Of a stretch of DNA of 64,000 nucleotides, positions 30,401-38,886 are shown piece by piece. The notes below the pieces were generated by a model. That model was not told the DNA's origin. It was given only the letters and a program-made list of their open reading frames with translations, and did no database searches. A program made the translations under genes and the position numbers. Position 1 is the first letter of the stretch, and the number at the start of each line of letters is the position of its first letter. Location: positions 248,001 to 312,000 of the forward strand of contig NZ_JAICBX010000001.1 in NCBI RefSeq assembly GCF_019492055.1, written 5' to 3'. The stretch comes from Flavimaribacter sediminis. Its GTDB lineage: Bacteria; Pseudomonadota; Alphaproteobacteria; Rhizobiales; Rhizobiaceae.

Positions 30401-31265
30401 CCTCGTCACCTCGCTGACCGGAACCGGAATTGCGGCGGTGCGCGATCTGGAAATTCGCGGGATCGGAAGCGGTGCGCTCGGCCGGCTGCTCGACGCCGCC
30501 GACAGGGAAGGCTTCGAAACGGAGGCGGACAATGTCGCGGACGTCGCTGGCCGGATCATACGCAATGGCGGGCTTTACAGCGCCCGGGTCTCTGCGCCCT
30601 TTACCATGGCGGCGGGCGTCATCCGGGTTTCGAACATGCGCTTCGAGGACACGGGCGTGACCGTGACGGGCGATGCGCGGATTGATCTGCCGCAAGACGA
30701 CATGGAGTCGGAGTTCCGTGTCGAGTACGATCCCGGTCTCGAAGCCCTGACGGGCGCCGTGCCCGCCGTGACGCTGGAATTCTCCGGCCCAATCGGCGCG
30801 CCTTCGGTGCGGGTCAACGCCGCCGAACTGACCAATTACCTGTCATTGCGGGCCTTCGAGCGGGAGAGGCGGCGCGTGGAGTTGCTGCAGGCGGTGGTCC
30901 TGGAAAAGCAGCGCATGCGCCGCGAAGTCATGCTTTCTCGCGACTATCCGGAGCAGCGGATACGCATCCGGCGCCTCGAACTGCAGCAGCAGGAAGAGCA
31001 AAGAAAGGTCGAGGAGGAACGGCAGCGGCAGGAAGAAGAGCGCCTGAAGAGGGAAGAAGAGCAGCTTCGCGAAACCCGCGCGCAGGAACGCGCAGCCGTG
31101 CGGGTTGAAGAAGACGCGCAGCCGGTGCGCGATGCTGCGCCGGCCAATGTGCCGACGCCAAGGCCTGCTCCCGACACTGCGCCTGCGAATGGCGGCGACG
31201 GCGTGCCGCTCGTCTTCGACGATCTCTACAAGAAACTGGAAGAGGCGGTGTTTCCGAACAACTGA
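27471..31265 (+). CDS. AsmA family membrane-anchored protein
   Basis: About 1264 residues. AsmA/TamB-like proteins are inner-membrane-anchored bridges implicated in lipid transport to the outer membrane. The N-terminus (LVRLFVIFGGLLVLALFAALIGPYF, shown in part here) is a signal anchor; the AsmA domain follows with GQKVQVRGSAEARLIPFPSV. The C-terminal part has a second AsmA_2-like block, and residues about 1130-1215 are a Glu/Arg/Gln-rich coiled coil. The first in-frame ATG/GTG/TTG is a GTG at 27612, inside the conserved domain. A stop lies at 27462-27464, so translation must begin at ATC 27471 or CTG 27474, 3-6 bases after AGGAG. Confidence 0.85.
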   Translation: MLVRLFVIFGGLLVLALFAALIGPYFIDWSSYRQDFEREAGRILGQKVQVRGSAEARLIPFPSVTFGDVVVGEAGAGEPMMTIDRFAMDVELAPFLSGEIRIFDMRIEGPKAFVRLSEDGELDWALRSERSFSGQPVILENITVTGGDVTIIDDQNGRRHTAEDLDLRMSAKSIEGPWQIDGAGRFDGYASAFSLSTGAPLETGGVRLRAGIYPDALPVAIQLEGDARIEDLKPRYSGNFTADITAPSADETAEDNSRRNDRPAQTRVSGKFELDNERLRLPEYRLQTGPKDNPYIVTGEATFDTGSDPEFLLIADGQQFNLDRIDSEDANPADFAGSRPFRERLADFHEFVSLAPVPKMPGKVSVALPAIVAGDTTFRDISLEAIPENGAWKLEKLEAKLPGRTTFLANGRLGVDADYGFSGEIVVASLQPSGFASWLSDSVDPSIRRLDRAGLSASVELSPQLQRMENLEIAVGSATLNGRLERIVPRQGRPSLSLVLEGETVDADALRAFSALVAGDQEANRLSGHDIGVRMSADSLQFAGLDANDFDIAVRLKSGTLDIDRLTVNDLAGVSVTMVGRLDNAFTAPAGDLDITLTAEQLGDVAKALGDLGFIHPATDHLRRNANLFDNTTVNARARFLTPKGGATQLIARASGNSGGSQFSAVFEKKNIHAPMSQNDMSAKIDVNNYSSHTMLRQFGIDLLDAGADSAASASLQMSDNADAHADFSLGYLSGDLQFNARGEAWGDEEDRLLGDFTFDMTSSDLSPYLLAAGFSFGGPQAILPTKVNARVKADAETLSLQSMEGAVEDIRFTGNLTTPRDRTEIALSGDLALSELDLGWLAETVLGEGAVSFYDGTWSNAGFAPSSFGETRFDIDVTAQSARLPASEAIRDFKGKLVLEDGELQLRDLAARWLDGDLGGSISLSNRGGTGIVSGRFELGDAQLAPLLWDYRGQPVASGDLDLSLTLEGSGKSMQGLVTSLTGTGIAAVRDLEIRGIGSGALGRLLDAADREGFETEADNVADVAGRIIRNGGLYSARVSAPFTMAAGVIRVSNMRFEDTGVTVTGDARIDLPQDDMESEFRVEYDPGLEALTGAVPAVTLEFSGPIGAPSVRVNAAELTNYLSLRAFERERRRVELLQAVVLEKQRMRREVMLSRDYPEQRIRIRRLELQQQEEQRKVEEERQRQEEERLKREEEQLRETRAQERAAVRVEEDAQPVRDAAPANVPTPRPAPDTAPANGGDGVPLVFDDLYKKLEEAVFPNN

Positions 31266-31277
31266 CCGGTCGGCCTG

Positions 31278-31490
31278 TCAGTCCTCTTTGCGAAACCACT
31301 CCAGCACATGGATCCGCGCCGCCGACGACAGATTGTCTTCCACGTCCCGCTGTTCGTCGATTTCCGTAACCAGCGCCGCCATCGCCAGGCGCCGCTCCGC
31401 CGCGATATGCTGAAGCGCGTCCCAGAACTGATCTTCAAGCGACAGGCTTGTGCGATGTCCGCGAATGGTAATGGAGCGCTTGCGGATCAA
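31278..31490 (-). CDS. RHH_4 ribbon-helix-helix protein
   Basis: A 70-residue protein. The N-terminal strand KRSITIRGHRTSLSLEDQFWDAL and the helix pair match the RHH_4 family of small ribbon-helix-helix proteins common in rhizobia; many dimerise to bind DNA. The ATG overlaps the DUF4169 stop by four bases. It is the last gene of the sspB operon and ends 12 bases from the convergent AsmA gene. Target unknown. Confidence 0.82.
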   Translation of the reverse strand: MIRKRSITIRGHRTSLSLEDQFWDALQHIAAERRLAMAALVTEIDEQRDVEDNLSSAARIHVLEWFRKED

Positions 31491-31684
31491 TCACTGTCTC
31501 GCGGCGATTTTTCGAGCCGTTTCTGCTCGTGGTCGCGAAGCGATTTCAGGTTTTCGTCCTGGGTGGCGGATTTCTCGGCCTTGGTTCGCCCGAAGGCGAT
31601 GCGATTGGCTTCGGCTTGGCGGTCCTTCTCGTCGCGCGCCTTGCGTTTCCTTGCCTGACGCAGATTGACGACGTTCGAGGTCAT
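31487..31684 (-). CDS. DUF4169 family small basic protein
   Basis: A 65-residue, very basic and helical peptide (NLRQARKRKARDEKDRQAEANR, shown in part) matching DUF4169, a short family found next to sspB in rhizobia. It starts 4 bases after sspB ends and overlaps the RHH gene (ATGA), so the three form one operon. No known function; the charge pattern would suit RNA or DNA binding, but that is a guess. Confidence 0.8.
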   Translation of the reverse strand: MTSNVVNLRQARKRKARDEKDRQAEANRIAFGRTKAEKSATQDENLKSLRDHEQKRLEKSPRDSD

Positions 31685-31688
31685 GGCC

Positions 31689-32258
31689 TTAGTTCTTCTT
31701 GCGGAAAGCGTCCAGCGACACGACGTCCGCGCCGGCTTTCTCGCTCTCGTCTTCCGTCAGTTCCTCGTAGGCTTCGGCGGCTTCGATTTCCGCTTCATCG
31801 GGAGTCTCGGCGCCTTCCTCGTCGGAATTGACCGGATTACGCGAGATTTCGGACGGCTCCGGCGTAACGAGTCCAACGGCGGGGCTGTCTTCGTTGTCGG
31901 CGATCATGGTGTCGAATTCGAGTTCGAAATTCACGGAAGGATCGTAGAACCCCCGGACGGCCGCAAACGGGATGTGCAGTTTTTCCGGCTTGTCCGAAAA
32001 GGACAGGCCGATCTCGAAATAGCTTTCCGTGACCTTCAGGTCCCAGAACTGGTGCTGGATGACGATGGTCATCTGCTCCGCGTATTTTTCCCGCAGATGA
32101 CTGGAGATGCGAACGCCGGGCGCATTCGTCATGAATGTGATGAAGAAATGGTGCTCGCCGGGAAGAGCGCCGGTTGAGGCGACTTCAGACAGCACCTTGC
32201 GAATGACGCTCCTCAGCGCGTCCTGGGCGAGAATGTCATATCTGATGTGGTCTTGCAC
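31689..32258 (-). CDS. sspB: SspB family ClpXP adaptor
   Basis: A 189-residue alphaproteobacterial SspB. It tethers ssrA-tagged proteins to ClpX for degradation. The globular domain (about 1-125) has HHFFITFMTNAPGVRISSHLREKY and the peptide-groove region FDLKVTESYFEIGLSFSDKPEKLHIPF (in part). An acidic linker (about 130-175) leads to a C-terminal ClpX-docking tail ADVVSLDAFRKKN. The GTG at 32258 is the family-typical start (VQDHIRYD) and follows GCGGAGTCCGGCA. The tmRNA gene producing its substrates' tag lies about 740 bases upstream on the same strand. Confidence 0.92.
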   Translation of the reverse strand: MQDHIRYDILAQDALRSVIRKVLSEVASTGALPGEHHFFITFMTNAPGVRISSHLREKYAEQMTIVIQHQFWDLKVTESYFEIGLSFSDKPEKLHIPFAAVRGFYDPSVNFELEFDTMIADNEDSPAVGLVTPEPSEISRNPVNSDEEGAETPDEAEIEAAEAYEELTEDESEKAGADVVSLDAFRKKN

Positions 32259-32500
32259 TGCCGGACTCCGCCTCGATTCACTCAATGCCTTGGTACAGGT
32301 GTTCCGGTTTTCGGGCAACAATGTGTTCGGGTTATCATGCACATTTTACTAAGGACGGGGGCGAAATCAAAGGGAAGGATTCCCAACCTGTTGAACGGAA
32401 GTCCCACAGGCGGCTGAAAGTCGGGTACTATCAGGTTTTGTGCAAGTGTCTCGTTTACGGCTCGTGCGATTATTTTCGTCGTGCTTAATAAGTAAAGTAT

Positions 32501-32956
32501 GTGACTGTGTATTCAGAATGCTTCAACGCCTTCCAGGGCAATACAGTCGCTGGCGCCGCTCACAACAGCCTCGGGGTTCCCCGCATCGGGACGGGCGCCG
32601 TTTTGGCTGTTATCGCAGGCTTTATCATCCTTGTGAACATCACTTCGGTCCCGGGTGTTCTAGGGGAAATCGTGTCGAACGCCATCGGTCTCAGGGAGGC
32701 GGCCACAGGCGGAGTCGACGCCGCCGCGCCGGCCGCGACATCCATGTTCTTCTTCCCGGATCCGACGATGGGCATCCTTGCGATTGTGAACCTCGTCGCC
32801 ATCATGATGGTATTGCCAATCTGTCTGCGAATGCTCAGGGATTACAGGAAGCAGCTGGCGTCGGGTGTCGATCGGCCGGTCTTGAATCCGGACGATTACG
32901 CCGATCTCGACATCGATCGCACAGCCTGGAAACCAATCATCCAAACGTCGGAGTGA
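32501..32956 (+). pseudogene. relic of an AGCS-family alanine/sodium symporter
   Basis: A 151-codon open frame that preserves only three blocks of a symporter of about 450 residues, in correct order. NAFQGNTVAGAAHNSLGVPRIGTGAVLAVIAGFIIL (in part) matches the helix 4-5 region. VPGVLGEIVSNAIGLREAATGG matches the mid-protein loop. GILAIVNLVAIMMVLPICLRMLRDYR matches the last helix and tail. The N-terminal third and the stretches between blocks are missing, all without breaking the frame. It has a GTG start and no clear ribosome-binding site. A functional transporter is very unlikely. Confidence 0.65.
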
Positions 32957-32997
32957 TCCGGCGGGAGGATGACGCCCGGTTTGGCGCTGTCTCGGGG

Positions 32998-33320
32998 GAA
33001 AAGTGGAGGCTTCTGTTGCCAGGTGCCTCCGAACCCCGCCTGACGGTGCGAACCGTCAGGAGTTTATTCGAAGCTGTCGCGCCGCATTAAGCAGCGAGAC
33101 GTGCTTCCGCATAGTTGTCGTTTGCAACTATTGTAACGGCCCGATAACGGCGGAACCATGCCGAGCAAAAAGTTGATCTTTACGCCCTCGTCGATCCTGT
33201 GTCGCCCCCAGCATCACAGGTCGTCAAGCGCGGCCTGTCATGGTGGAGGCGCCGGGTACTGCCCCCGGGTCCGATGGGTTTATTGCATCTCCCGTTTATC
33301 GCCATAGCTGTCGAAACAGC
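32998..33320 (-). ncRNA. ssrA: tmRNA, circularly permuted two-piece form
   Basis: Minus strand. The acceptor piece comes first and ends with encoded CCA at 33241-33243, preceded by a T-arm (GGACCCGGGGGCAG) and CGCCTCC. A 31-base intervening segment follows. The coding piece begins GGGGGCG at 33209, which pairs with CGCCTCC to rebuild the acceptor stem, followed by the conserved GGATCGACGAG. The tag frame (33125-33087) encodes ANDNYAEARLAA and stop. A 9-bp hairpin (33039-33060) follows. The 5' end is approximate; TTTTCA and TATATC 17 bases apart upstream could be its promoter. Confidence 0.93.
32999..33030 (-). terminator. intrinsic terminator of ssrA
   Basis: On the minus strand GGAGGC and GCCTCC close a 14-base loop and are followed by A-C-TTTT. 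It is placed at the expected 3' end of the tmRNA coding piece. Confidence 0.65.
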
Positions 33321-33518
33321 ACTCCTGATATAGGGCCGCGGAGCCTGTTTGAAAAGGGGGTAGATAGACCGCGATGGTCCGCCAAATACGAGGAAGGACC
33401 TGGAAAGGTGGATGAAACCGGGTTGCTTCGCGACCTGTGGACCATACAGCTTTGACCGCTCGCCGCAGCCGCTTCATCCCGATATGATGGACCGAAACGA
33501 ATCGCGCCAGGCAAGACG

Positions 33519-34313
33519 ATGAAACAGTATCACGACCTCATGCGCCGTGTCCTCGACACCGGCGTCGACCGTTCCGACCGCACAGGCACCGGCACGCGCT
33601 CGGTGTTCGGTCACCAGATGCGGTTCGATCTCGCCGAAGGCTTTCCGGTCCTGACGACCAAGAAACTGCATCTGAAGTCGATCATCGTCGAACTTTTGTG
33701 GTTTCTGCGCGGCGACACCAACACAGCCTGGCTCAAGGAGCACGGCGTGTCGATCTGGGACGAGTGGGCCGACGAAAACGGCGATCTCGGGCCCGTCTAC
33801 GGCTATCAGTGGCGCTCCTGGCCGGCGGCAGACGGACAGGCGATCGACCAGATTTCCGAAGTGGTCGAGATGATCAAGCTCAATCCGAATTCCCGGCGGC
33901 TGATCGTGTCGGCGTGGAATCCGGCGCTCGTCAACGATATGGCCCTGCCGCCCTGCCACTGCCTGTTCCAGTTCTACGTGGCGAACGGTCGCCTTTCCTG
34001 CCAGCTCTACCAGCGTTCGGCGGATATTTTTCTCGGCGTGCCCTTCAACATCGCCTCCTACGCGCTGCTGACAATGATGATGGCGCAGGTCACGCGGCTG
34101 GAGCCCGGCGAATTCGTTCACACGCTGGGCGACGCGCATCTCTACGCCGATCACCTGGAAAAGGCCGGGCTTCAGTTGCAGCGCGCGCCGCGGGCGCTGC
34201 CGACCATGCGCATCAATCCGGAGCGTCGGGATATATTCTCCTTCACGCCGGAAGATTTCACGCTCGAAAACTACGACCCGCACCCGCATATCGCCGCGAA
34301 GGTTTCCGTATGA
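33519..34313 (+). CDS. thyA: thymidylate synthase
   Basis: Makes dTMP from dUMP with methylene-tetrahydrofolate. The 264-residue length equals that of the E. coli enzyme. The catalytic cysteine is C146 in [13 protein letters not shown]; the dUMP-binding [30 protein letters not shown] and the C-terminal [14 protein letters not shown] are all intact. The stop overlaps the folA start (ATGA), so methylene-tetrahydrofolate use and dihydrofolate recycling are coupled in one operon. Confidence 0.98.
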   Translation: MKQYHDLMRRVLDTGVDRSDRTGTGTRSVFGHQMRFDLAEGFPVLTTKKLHLKSIIVELLWFLRGDTNTAWLKEHGVSIWDEWADENGDLGPVYGYQWRSWPAADGQAIDQISEVVEMIKLNPNSRRLIVSAWNPALVNDMALPPCHCLFQFYVANGRLSCQLYQRSADIFLGVPFNIASYALLTMMMAQVTRLEPGEFVHTLGDAHLYADHLEKAGLQLQRAPRALPTMRINPERRDIFSFTPEDFTLENYDPHPHIAAKVSV

Positions 34314-34837
34314 CCAACGCGACGCCGGTCAGCGTCGTCATCGTCGCCGCGATCGCCGCCAACGATGTCATCGGCGCCGACGGCGACATGCCGTGGCGGC
34401 TTTCCACGGATCTTAAGCGCTTCAAGTCCATAACGCTCGGCAAGCCGGTGATCATGGGCCGCAAGACCTTCGAATCGATCGGTCGGCCGCTTCCAGGGCG
34501 CCTGAACATCGTGGTGACGCGCAGCAAGGACTACGCGCCGGAAGGCGTTGCGATCGCGTCGTCGCTGGAGGAGGCGATCCGCATCGCCGCCGAACGGGCC
34601 CGGTCGGACGACGCGGATACGATCTGCGTCGTGGGCGGCGGAGAAATCTACGAGCTTGCGATGCCGCTGGCCGATCGCCTGCACATCACCCATGTGCAGT
34701 GTGAGCCGGATGGCGACACAGTCTTTCCGGCGATCGACCTGGCCATTTGGGAGCCTGTCCACGAAGAGCAGGTCGGCGAGGGCGAGAAGGACACATTCGC
34801 CACCCGATACGTGATTTACGACAAAAAAGCCCCGTAA
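34310..34837 (+). CDS. folA: dihydrofolate reductase
   Basis: A 175-residue enzyme that regenerates tetrahydrofolate from the dihydrofolate made by ThyA, using NADPH. Motifs: [28 protein letters not shown] (in part; includes the active-site acid region), [27 protein letters not shown] and [21 protein letters not shown]. The start ATG overlaps the thyA TGA. A much longer open frame upstream is antisense-free shadow of thyA and is not used. Confidence 0.97.
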   Translation: MTNATPVSVVIVAAIAANDVIGADGDMPWRLSTDLKRFKSITLGKPVIMGRKTFESIGRPLPGRLNIVVTRSKDYAPEGVAIASSLEEAIRIAAERARSDDADTICVVGGGEIYELAMPLADRLHITHVQCEPDGDTVFPAIDLAIWEPVHEEQVGEGEKDTFATRYVIYDKKAP

Positions 34838-34928
34838 TCAGCCGGATGCGGCCGGCCGCGCGTTGAAAGCGCGGGTCGCGATACCTATAACCGCTGGATA
34901 GCCCGTTAAATACACTTGCCATTTCAAC

Positions 34929-34958
34929 TTGACCGCACTCGGTCGGCGCGCGTATCGA
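34929..34958 (+). promoter_or_regulatory. candidate promoter of the hflK-hflC operon
   Basis: TTGACC (34929-34934) and TATCGA (34953-34958) are 18 bases apart in the 204-base gap upstream of hflK. The CTTGA core also suits heat-shock sigma-32 promoters. Sequence match only. Confidence 0.4.
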
Positions 34959-35041
34959 AGGGCCAATTATAAGAACGGAATGCAAAACCGGTACAGGAGT
35001 GGCCATAAACGGCCCCGTGCCCGGCGAGGAAAGAGGAATTC

Positions 35042-36124
35042 ATGCCCTGGAGCAATCAGAACGGAAGTGGCGGTAACGGACAAGGGCCGTGGGGGCAGGG
35101 TCCGCGCGGTCCGCGTAAAACAGGCGGCGGCGGCGGACAACCGCCGGATCTCGAAGACATCATCCGGCGCTCGCAGGACCAGTTGCGCAACGCCTTGCCG
35201 GGCGGAAGCGGCGGCGGGCTTATCGCTATCATCGTAGTCATCGGTCTCTTGCTTCTGTGGGCGTTCCAGGCGATCTACACCGTGCAGCCGGACGAACGCG
35301 GCGTGGTTCTGCTTTTCGGAAAGCCGAAAACAGAAGTTTCCCAGCCGGGTCTGCATTTCCTCTGGTGGCCAATCGAACGGGTCGAAAAGGTCAGTATCGT
35401 TGAAAAACAGATCAATATCGGCGGCAATTCCCCGCGTGGCGCCGCGCAGAGCCTGATGCTGACGGGCGACCAGAATATTGTCGACGTCCAGTTTTCGGTG
35501 CTCTATTCGATCACCAATCCGCAGGATTACCTGTTCGATGTCGAGAACCCGGAAGACACGCTGCGTCAGGTCGCCGAGAGCGCCATGCGCGAGGTTGTCG
35601 GCAGGCGGCCCGCCCAGGACATTTTCCGCGACAATCGTCAGGCGATCGCCGACAGCGTGAAGATCACGATCCAGGAAACCATGGACACGTACGGCGCCGG
35701 TATTTCGGTCAATACGGTCTCAATCGAGGACGCGGCGCCGCCGCGCGAGGTGGCCGACGCCTTCGACGAGGTGCAGCGCGCCGAGCAGGATGAAGACCGC
35801 TTCGTCGAGGAAGCCAACCAGTATTCCAACCAGCAGCTTGGCCGCGCCCGCGGTGAGGCGGCGCAGATCCGGGAAGAGGCGGCCGCCTACAAGAACCGCG
35901 TCGTCAACGAAGCAGAGGGTGAAGCCCAGCGTTTCGAAGCGATCTACGAGGAATACGCCAACGCGCCGGACGTGACCCGCAAGCGCCTGTTCCTGGAGAC
36001 GCTGGAAGAGGTCTATCGCACGTCCAACAAGTTCATCGTGGAGCAGAACGGAGAGCAGGGGGTCGTGCCCTATCTGCCGCTCAACGAACTGAACAAGCAG
36101 AAAAGCCAGGGAGGTTCGAACTGA
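35042..36124 (+). CDS. hflK: HflK, subunit of the FtsH protease modulator complex
   Basis: A 360-residue SPFH protein. The N-terminal 60 residues are Gly/Pro/Gln-rich and cytoplasmic, followed by one transmembrane segment (GGLIAIIVVIGLLLLWAF, about 59-77) and a periplasmic SPFH/band-7 domain. HflK and HflC form a cage around FtsH in the inner membrane and tune its activity. The stop and the hflC start share a base (TGATG). The ribosome-binding site is AGGAAAGAGGAATTC. Confidence 0.94.
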   Translation: MPWSNQNGSGGNGQGPWGQGPRGPRKTGGGGGQPPDLEDIIRRSQDQLRNALPGGSGGGLIAIIVVIGLLLLWAFQAIYTVQPDERGVVLLFGKPKTEVSQPGLHFLWWPIERVEKVSIVEKQINIGGNSPRGAAQSLMLTGDQNIVDVQFSVLYSITNPQDYLFDVENPEDTLRQVAESAMREVVGRRPAQDIFRDNRQAIADSVKITIQETMDTYGAGISVNTVSIEDAAPPREVADAFDEVQRAEQDEDRFVEEANQYSNQQLGRARGEAAQIREEAAAYKNRVVNEAEGEAQRFEAIYEEYANAPDVTRKRLFLETLEEVYRTSNKFIVEQNGEQGVVPYLPLNELNKQKSQGGSN

Positions 36125-37056
36125 TGGGTAATCGTCTTCCCGCTATCATCATCGCCGTCGTCATCATTCTGGGATTGGCCTATTCGTCGTTCTTCGTCGT
36201 GCAGGCGGGCGAGCAGGCGATCGTTCTTCGGTTTGGCCAGATCCGCTCGGTCAAGACGGAGCCCGGCATCTACTTCAAGCTGCCGTTCGGTTTCATCGAA
36301 GCCGACAATGTGCAGATGATCCAGAAGCGCGCCATTCGCTTTGATCTGGACGATATCCGCGTCCAGGTTTCGGGCGGCAAGTTCTACGAGGTCGACGCCT
36401 TCGTCGTCTACAAGATCACCGATCCGGAGCGTTTCCGCGAAACGGTGTCCGGAGACACGGTGGCGGCCGAACAGCGCTTGCGCACCCGTCTCGATTCGGC
36501 CCTGCGCCGCGTCTACGGTCTGCGCGGCTTCGAGGCGGCGCTCTCCGACGCCCGCGCCGAAATGATGCGCGAGGTTCGCGACCAGCTGCGTCCCGATGCG
36601 GAATCGCTCGGCCTGACGATCGAGGACGTTCGCATCCGCCGCACGGACCTGACGCAGGAAGTGTCCCAGCAGACCTACGACCGGATGAAGGCGGAACGTC
36701 TCGCCGAAGCCGAACTGATCCGCGCCCGCGGACGTGAAGCGGGTCAGCGTATCCGAGCCATCGCCGACAGGCAGGTGGTCGAGCTGGAATCGAAAGCGCG
36801 CAGGGACTCTGAAATCACCCGCGGTGAAGGCGACGCCGAGCGAAACAAGATCTTCGCGGAAGCGTTTTCAAAGGACGAGAACTTCTTCGATTTCTACCGT
36901 TCCATGGAGGCCTATCGCAAGTCGCTCGCCGACACCGACACGACGGTCATTCTGTCGCCGGATTCGGAATTCTTCCGTTTCTTCAAGGAAGCGGGCGACG
37001 CTGCGCCCGTCCCGGCTCCGGCGCCGAGCCAGGAGACGACCTCGAGCACGGACTAA
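36124..37056 (+). CDS. hflC: HflC, subunit of the FtsH protease modulator complex
   Basis: A 310-residue partner of HflK. It has an N-terminal membrane segment (about 4-24) and the SPFH domain with VVQAGEQAIVLRFGQIRSV, then a long helical stretch and a Pro/Ala/Ser/Thr-rich C-terminal tail. It lies in the operon hflK-hflC-DUF2065-degP, all membrane-protein quality control functions. Confidence 0.94.
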   Translation: MGNRLPAIIIAVVIILGLAYSSFFVVQAGEQAIVLRFGQIRSVKTEPGIYFKLPFGFIEADNVQMIQKRAIRFDLDDIRVQVSGGKFYEVDAFVVYKITDPERFRETVSGDTVAAEQRLRTRLDSALRRVYGLRGFEAALSDARAEMMREVRDQLRPDAESLGLTIEDVRIRRTDLTQEVSQQTYDRMKAERLAEAELIRARGREAGQRIRAIADRQVVELESKARRDSEITRGEGDAERNKIFAEAFSKDENFFDFYRSMEAYRKSLADTDTTVILSPDSEFFRFFKEAGDAAPVPAPAPSQETTSSTD

Positions 37057-37065
37057 TCGGGCCGC

Positions 37066-37251
37066 ATGAGCGATCTGATCATCGGACTTGGTCTGTTCTT
37101 CGTTATCGAGGGGCTGGTGTATGCGCTGGCCCCTCAACTCGTTCGAAGGATGGCGGAAGAACTGCCGAATATCGACGACAGGCTTCTCCGCGGCTTCGGT
37201 TTGGCCGCGGTTGCGTTCGGTGTCTTCGTCGTCTGGATAATACGCGGCTGA
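37066..37251 (+). CDS. DUF2065 family small membrane protein
   Basis: A 61-residue protein with two hydrophobic segments (about 3-22 and 43-60) around RRMAEELPNIDDRLLRGFG, matching DUF2065. It starts 9 bases after hflC. Its constant position between hflC and degP in rhizobia suggests an accessory role in envelope proteostasis, but no function is established. Confidence 0.87.
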   Translation: MSDLIIGLGLFFVIEGLVYALAPQLVRRMAEELPNIDDRLLRGFGLAAVAFGVFVVWIIRG

Positions 37252-37354
37252 GCTCCATATTTTCGAACGGAACTCGCGCTACCGTGAATTGGAAGCAGGC
37301 CTCGTGGGCCTTATTATCTGCGACAGCGCAGCAAACACCAGGAGAAAGCCTGCA

Positions 37355-38830
37355 ATGGCATTGGACATTATCTTGAAGCCCATCCGGATCGTGACCGCCG
37401 CGTCAATGATCGTCGCAGCCGGCGTGCAGGGAGCAGCCTTCACCGCGACGCCCGCCACAGCCGCTCAAGGGCCGGAATCGGTCGCTGATCTGGCGGAAAC
37501 GCTGCTTGACGCCGTGGTCAATATCTCGACCTCCCAACGGGTTTCCGGCAACAACAACGTGCCGCGTCCCCGGGTGCCGGAAGGTTCTCCTTTCGAGGAT
37601 TTCTTTGACGACTTCTTCGGAGATCGCGGCGGCGACAGTCCGAATACGCCGCGTTCGCGCAGGGTCAATTCGCTGGGTTCCGGCTTTGTGATCGACGCGG
37701 ACGGGCTGATCGTGACGAACAATCACGTGATCGCCGACGCCGACGATATCGAGGTCAATTTCGCGGACGGCTCCAAGCTGCCGGCCGAACTGGTCGGAAC
37801 CGATCCGAAGACGGATATCGCGCTCCTGCGCGTCGACGCCGGCAAACCGCTGCCGTTTGTTCCCTTTGGCGATTCCGAAACCATGCGCATCGGCGACTGG
37901 GTGATGGCGATCGGCAATCCGTTCGGTCTCGGCGGAACGGTCACCACCGGCATCATCTCGGCGCGCGAACGCGACATCAACGCCGGCCCGTATGACAACT
38001 TTATCCAGACGGACGCCGCCATCAACCGCGGCAACTCCGGCGGACCGCTGTTCAACCAGAACGGCGAGGTCATCGGCATCAACACCGCGATCATTTCGCC
38101 GACTGGCGGCTCGATCGGCATCGGCTTCGCTGTGCCGGCCGACATCGTCCAGTCGGTGCTCGCCCAGCTCATGGAATATGGCGAGACGCGTCGCGGCTGG
38201 CTCGGCGTCCGCATTCAGCCGGTGACTGACGACATCGCCGAAAGCCTCGATATGGACCGCGCCGCCGGCGCGCTCGTCGCTGGCGTCGTCGAGGGCGGTC
38301 CGGTCGACAACGGCACCATCATGCCCGGCGACGTCATCATCCGTTTCGACGGCAAGGCCATCGACGAGATGCGCGATCTTCCCCGCATCGTGGCGGAAAG
38401 CCCGATCGGCAAGGAAGTCGACGTCGTCGTCATTCGCAAGGGTGAGGAAAAGACCTTCCAGATCGAGCTGGGGCGCCTTGAAGACGGCGAGAAGATGATC
38501 GCCGAAACCGAGGCCGCCGAAGAGCCGGAAACGGTGAACATCCTCGGCATGGACATCGCAGGCCTGGACGATGCCTTGCGTGAGCAATACGGCATTTCCG
38601 AGGACGTCGAGGGCGTTGTGATAACCAGCGTCGACGAGGACTCCTCCGCCGCCGAAAAACGCATCGTGCCCGGCAACGTCATCGTCGAGATCGCCCAGGA
38701 GGCGGTTCGGACGCCGCAGGAGGTCGAGGACCGGATCGAGGAGCTTCAGGACGACGGACGCCGCAACGCGCTGCTGATGATCGCCAACGAAACCGGCGAA
38801 CTGCGTTTCGTCACCGTCCCGATGCGGTGA
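37355..38830 (+). CDS. degP: Do/DegP family periplasmic serine protease
   Basis: A 491-residue HtrA protease/chaperone. The signal peptide is about 1-37 (cleavage near ATAAQG). The catalytic triad is H124 (TNNHVI), D154 (KTDIALL) and S228 (RGNSGGPLFN). Two PDZ domains follow (from about 288, RRGWLGVRIQPV, and about 395-485). The ATG at 37355 follows CAGGAGAAAGCCTGC; an upstream in-frame ATG lacks such a site. It completes the hflKC proteostasis operon. Confidence 0.95.
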   Translation: MALDIILKPIRIVTAASMIVAAGVQGAAFTATPATAAQGPESVADLAETLLDAVVNISTSQRVSGNNNVPRPRVPEGSPFEDFFDDFFGDRGGDSPNTPRSRRVNSLGSGFVIDADGLIVTNNHVIADADDIEVNFADGSKLPAELVGTDPKTDIALLRVDAGKPLPFVPFGDSETMRIGDWVMAIGNPFGLGGTVTTGIISARERDINAGPYDNFIQTDAAINRGNSGGPLFNQNGEVIGINTAIISPTGGSIGIGFAVPADIVQSVLAQLMEYGETRRGWLGVRIQPVTDDIAESLDMDRAAGALVAGVVEGGPVDNGTIMPGDVIIRFDGKAIDEMRDLPRIVAESPIGKEVDVVVIRKGEEKTFQIELGRLEDGEKMIAETEAAEEPETVNILGMDIAGLDDALREQYGISEDVEGVVITSVDEDSSAAEKRIVPGNVIVEIAQEAVRTPQEVEDRIEELQDDGRRNALLMIANETGELRFVTVPMR

Positions 38831-38852
38831 CGGGAGCAGACTGTATTGCTCC

Positions 38853-38886
38853 ATCCAGCGCCCGCATGGATATGAGGGCGCTGGAT
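38853..38886 (+). terminator. perfect 11-bp hairpin after degP, possible terminator
   Basis: ATCCAGCGCCC and GGGCGCTGGAT form an 11-bp stem with a 12-base loop, 22 bases after the degP stop. There is no U-tract, so it may instead protect mRNA ends or act with Rho. A third partial copy of the arm (ATCCAGCGCC) lies at 38941-38950. Confidence 0.4.

Noticed and set aside
28767-30695. 642-codon minus-strand open frame
   Set aside because: It is entirely antisense to the AsmA gene; long shadow frames are expected at this GC, and the AsmA frame has clear family motifs.
33240-33455. 71-codon plus-strand frame starting MVEAPGTAPGSDGF
   Set aside because: It is the antisense of the tmRNA acceptor piece; its sequence is explained by the T-arm and CCA end on the minus strand.
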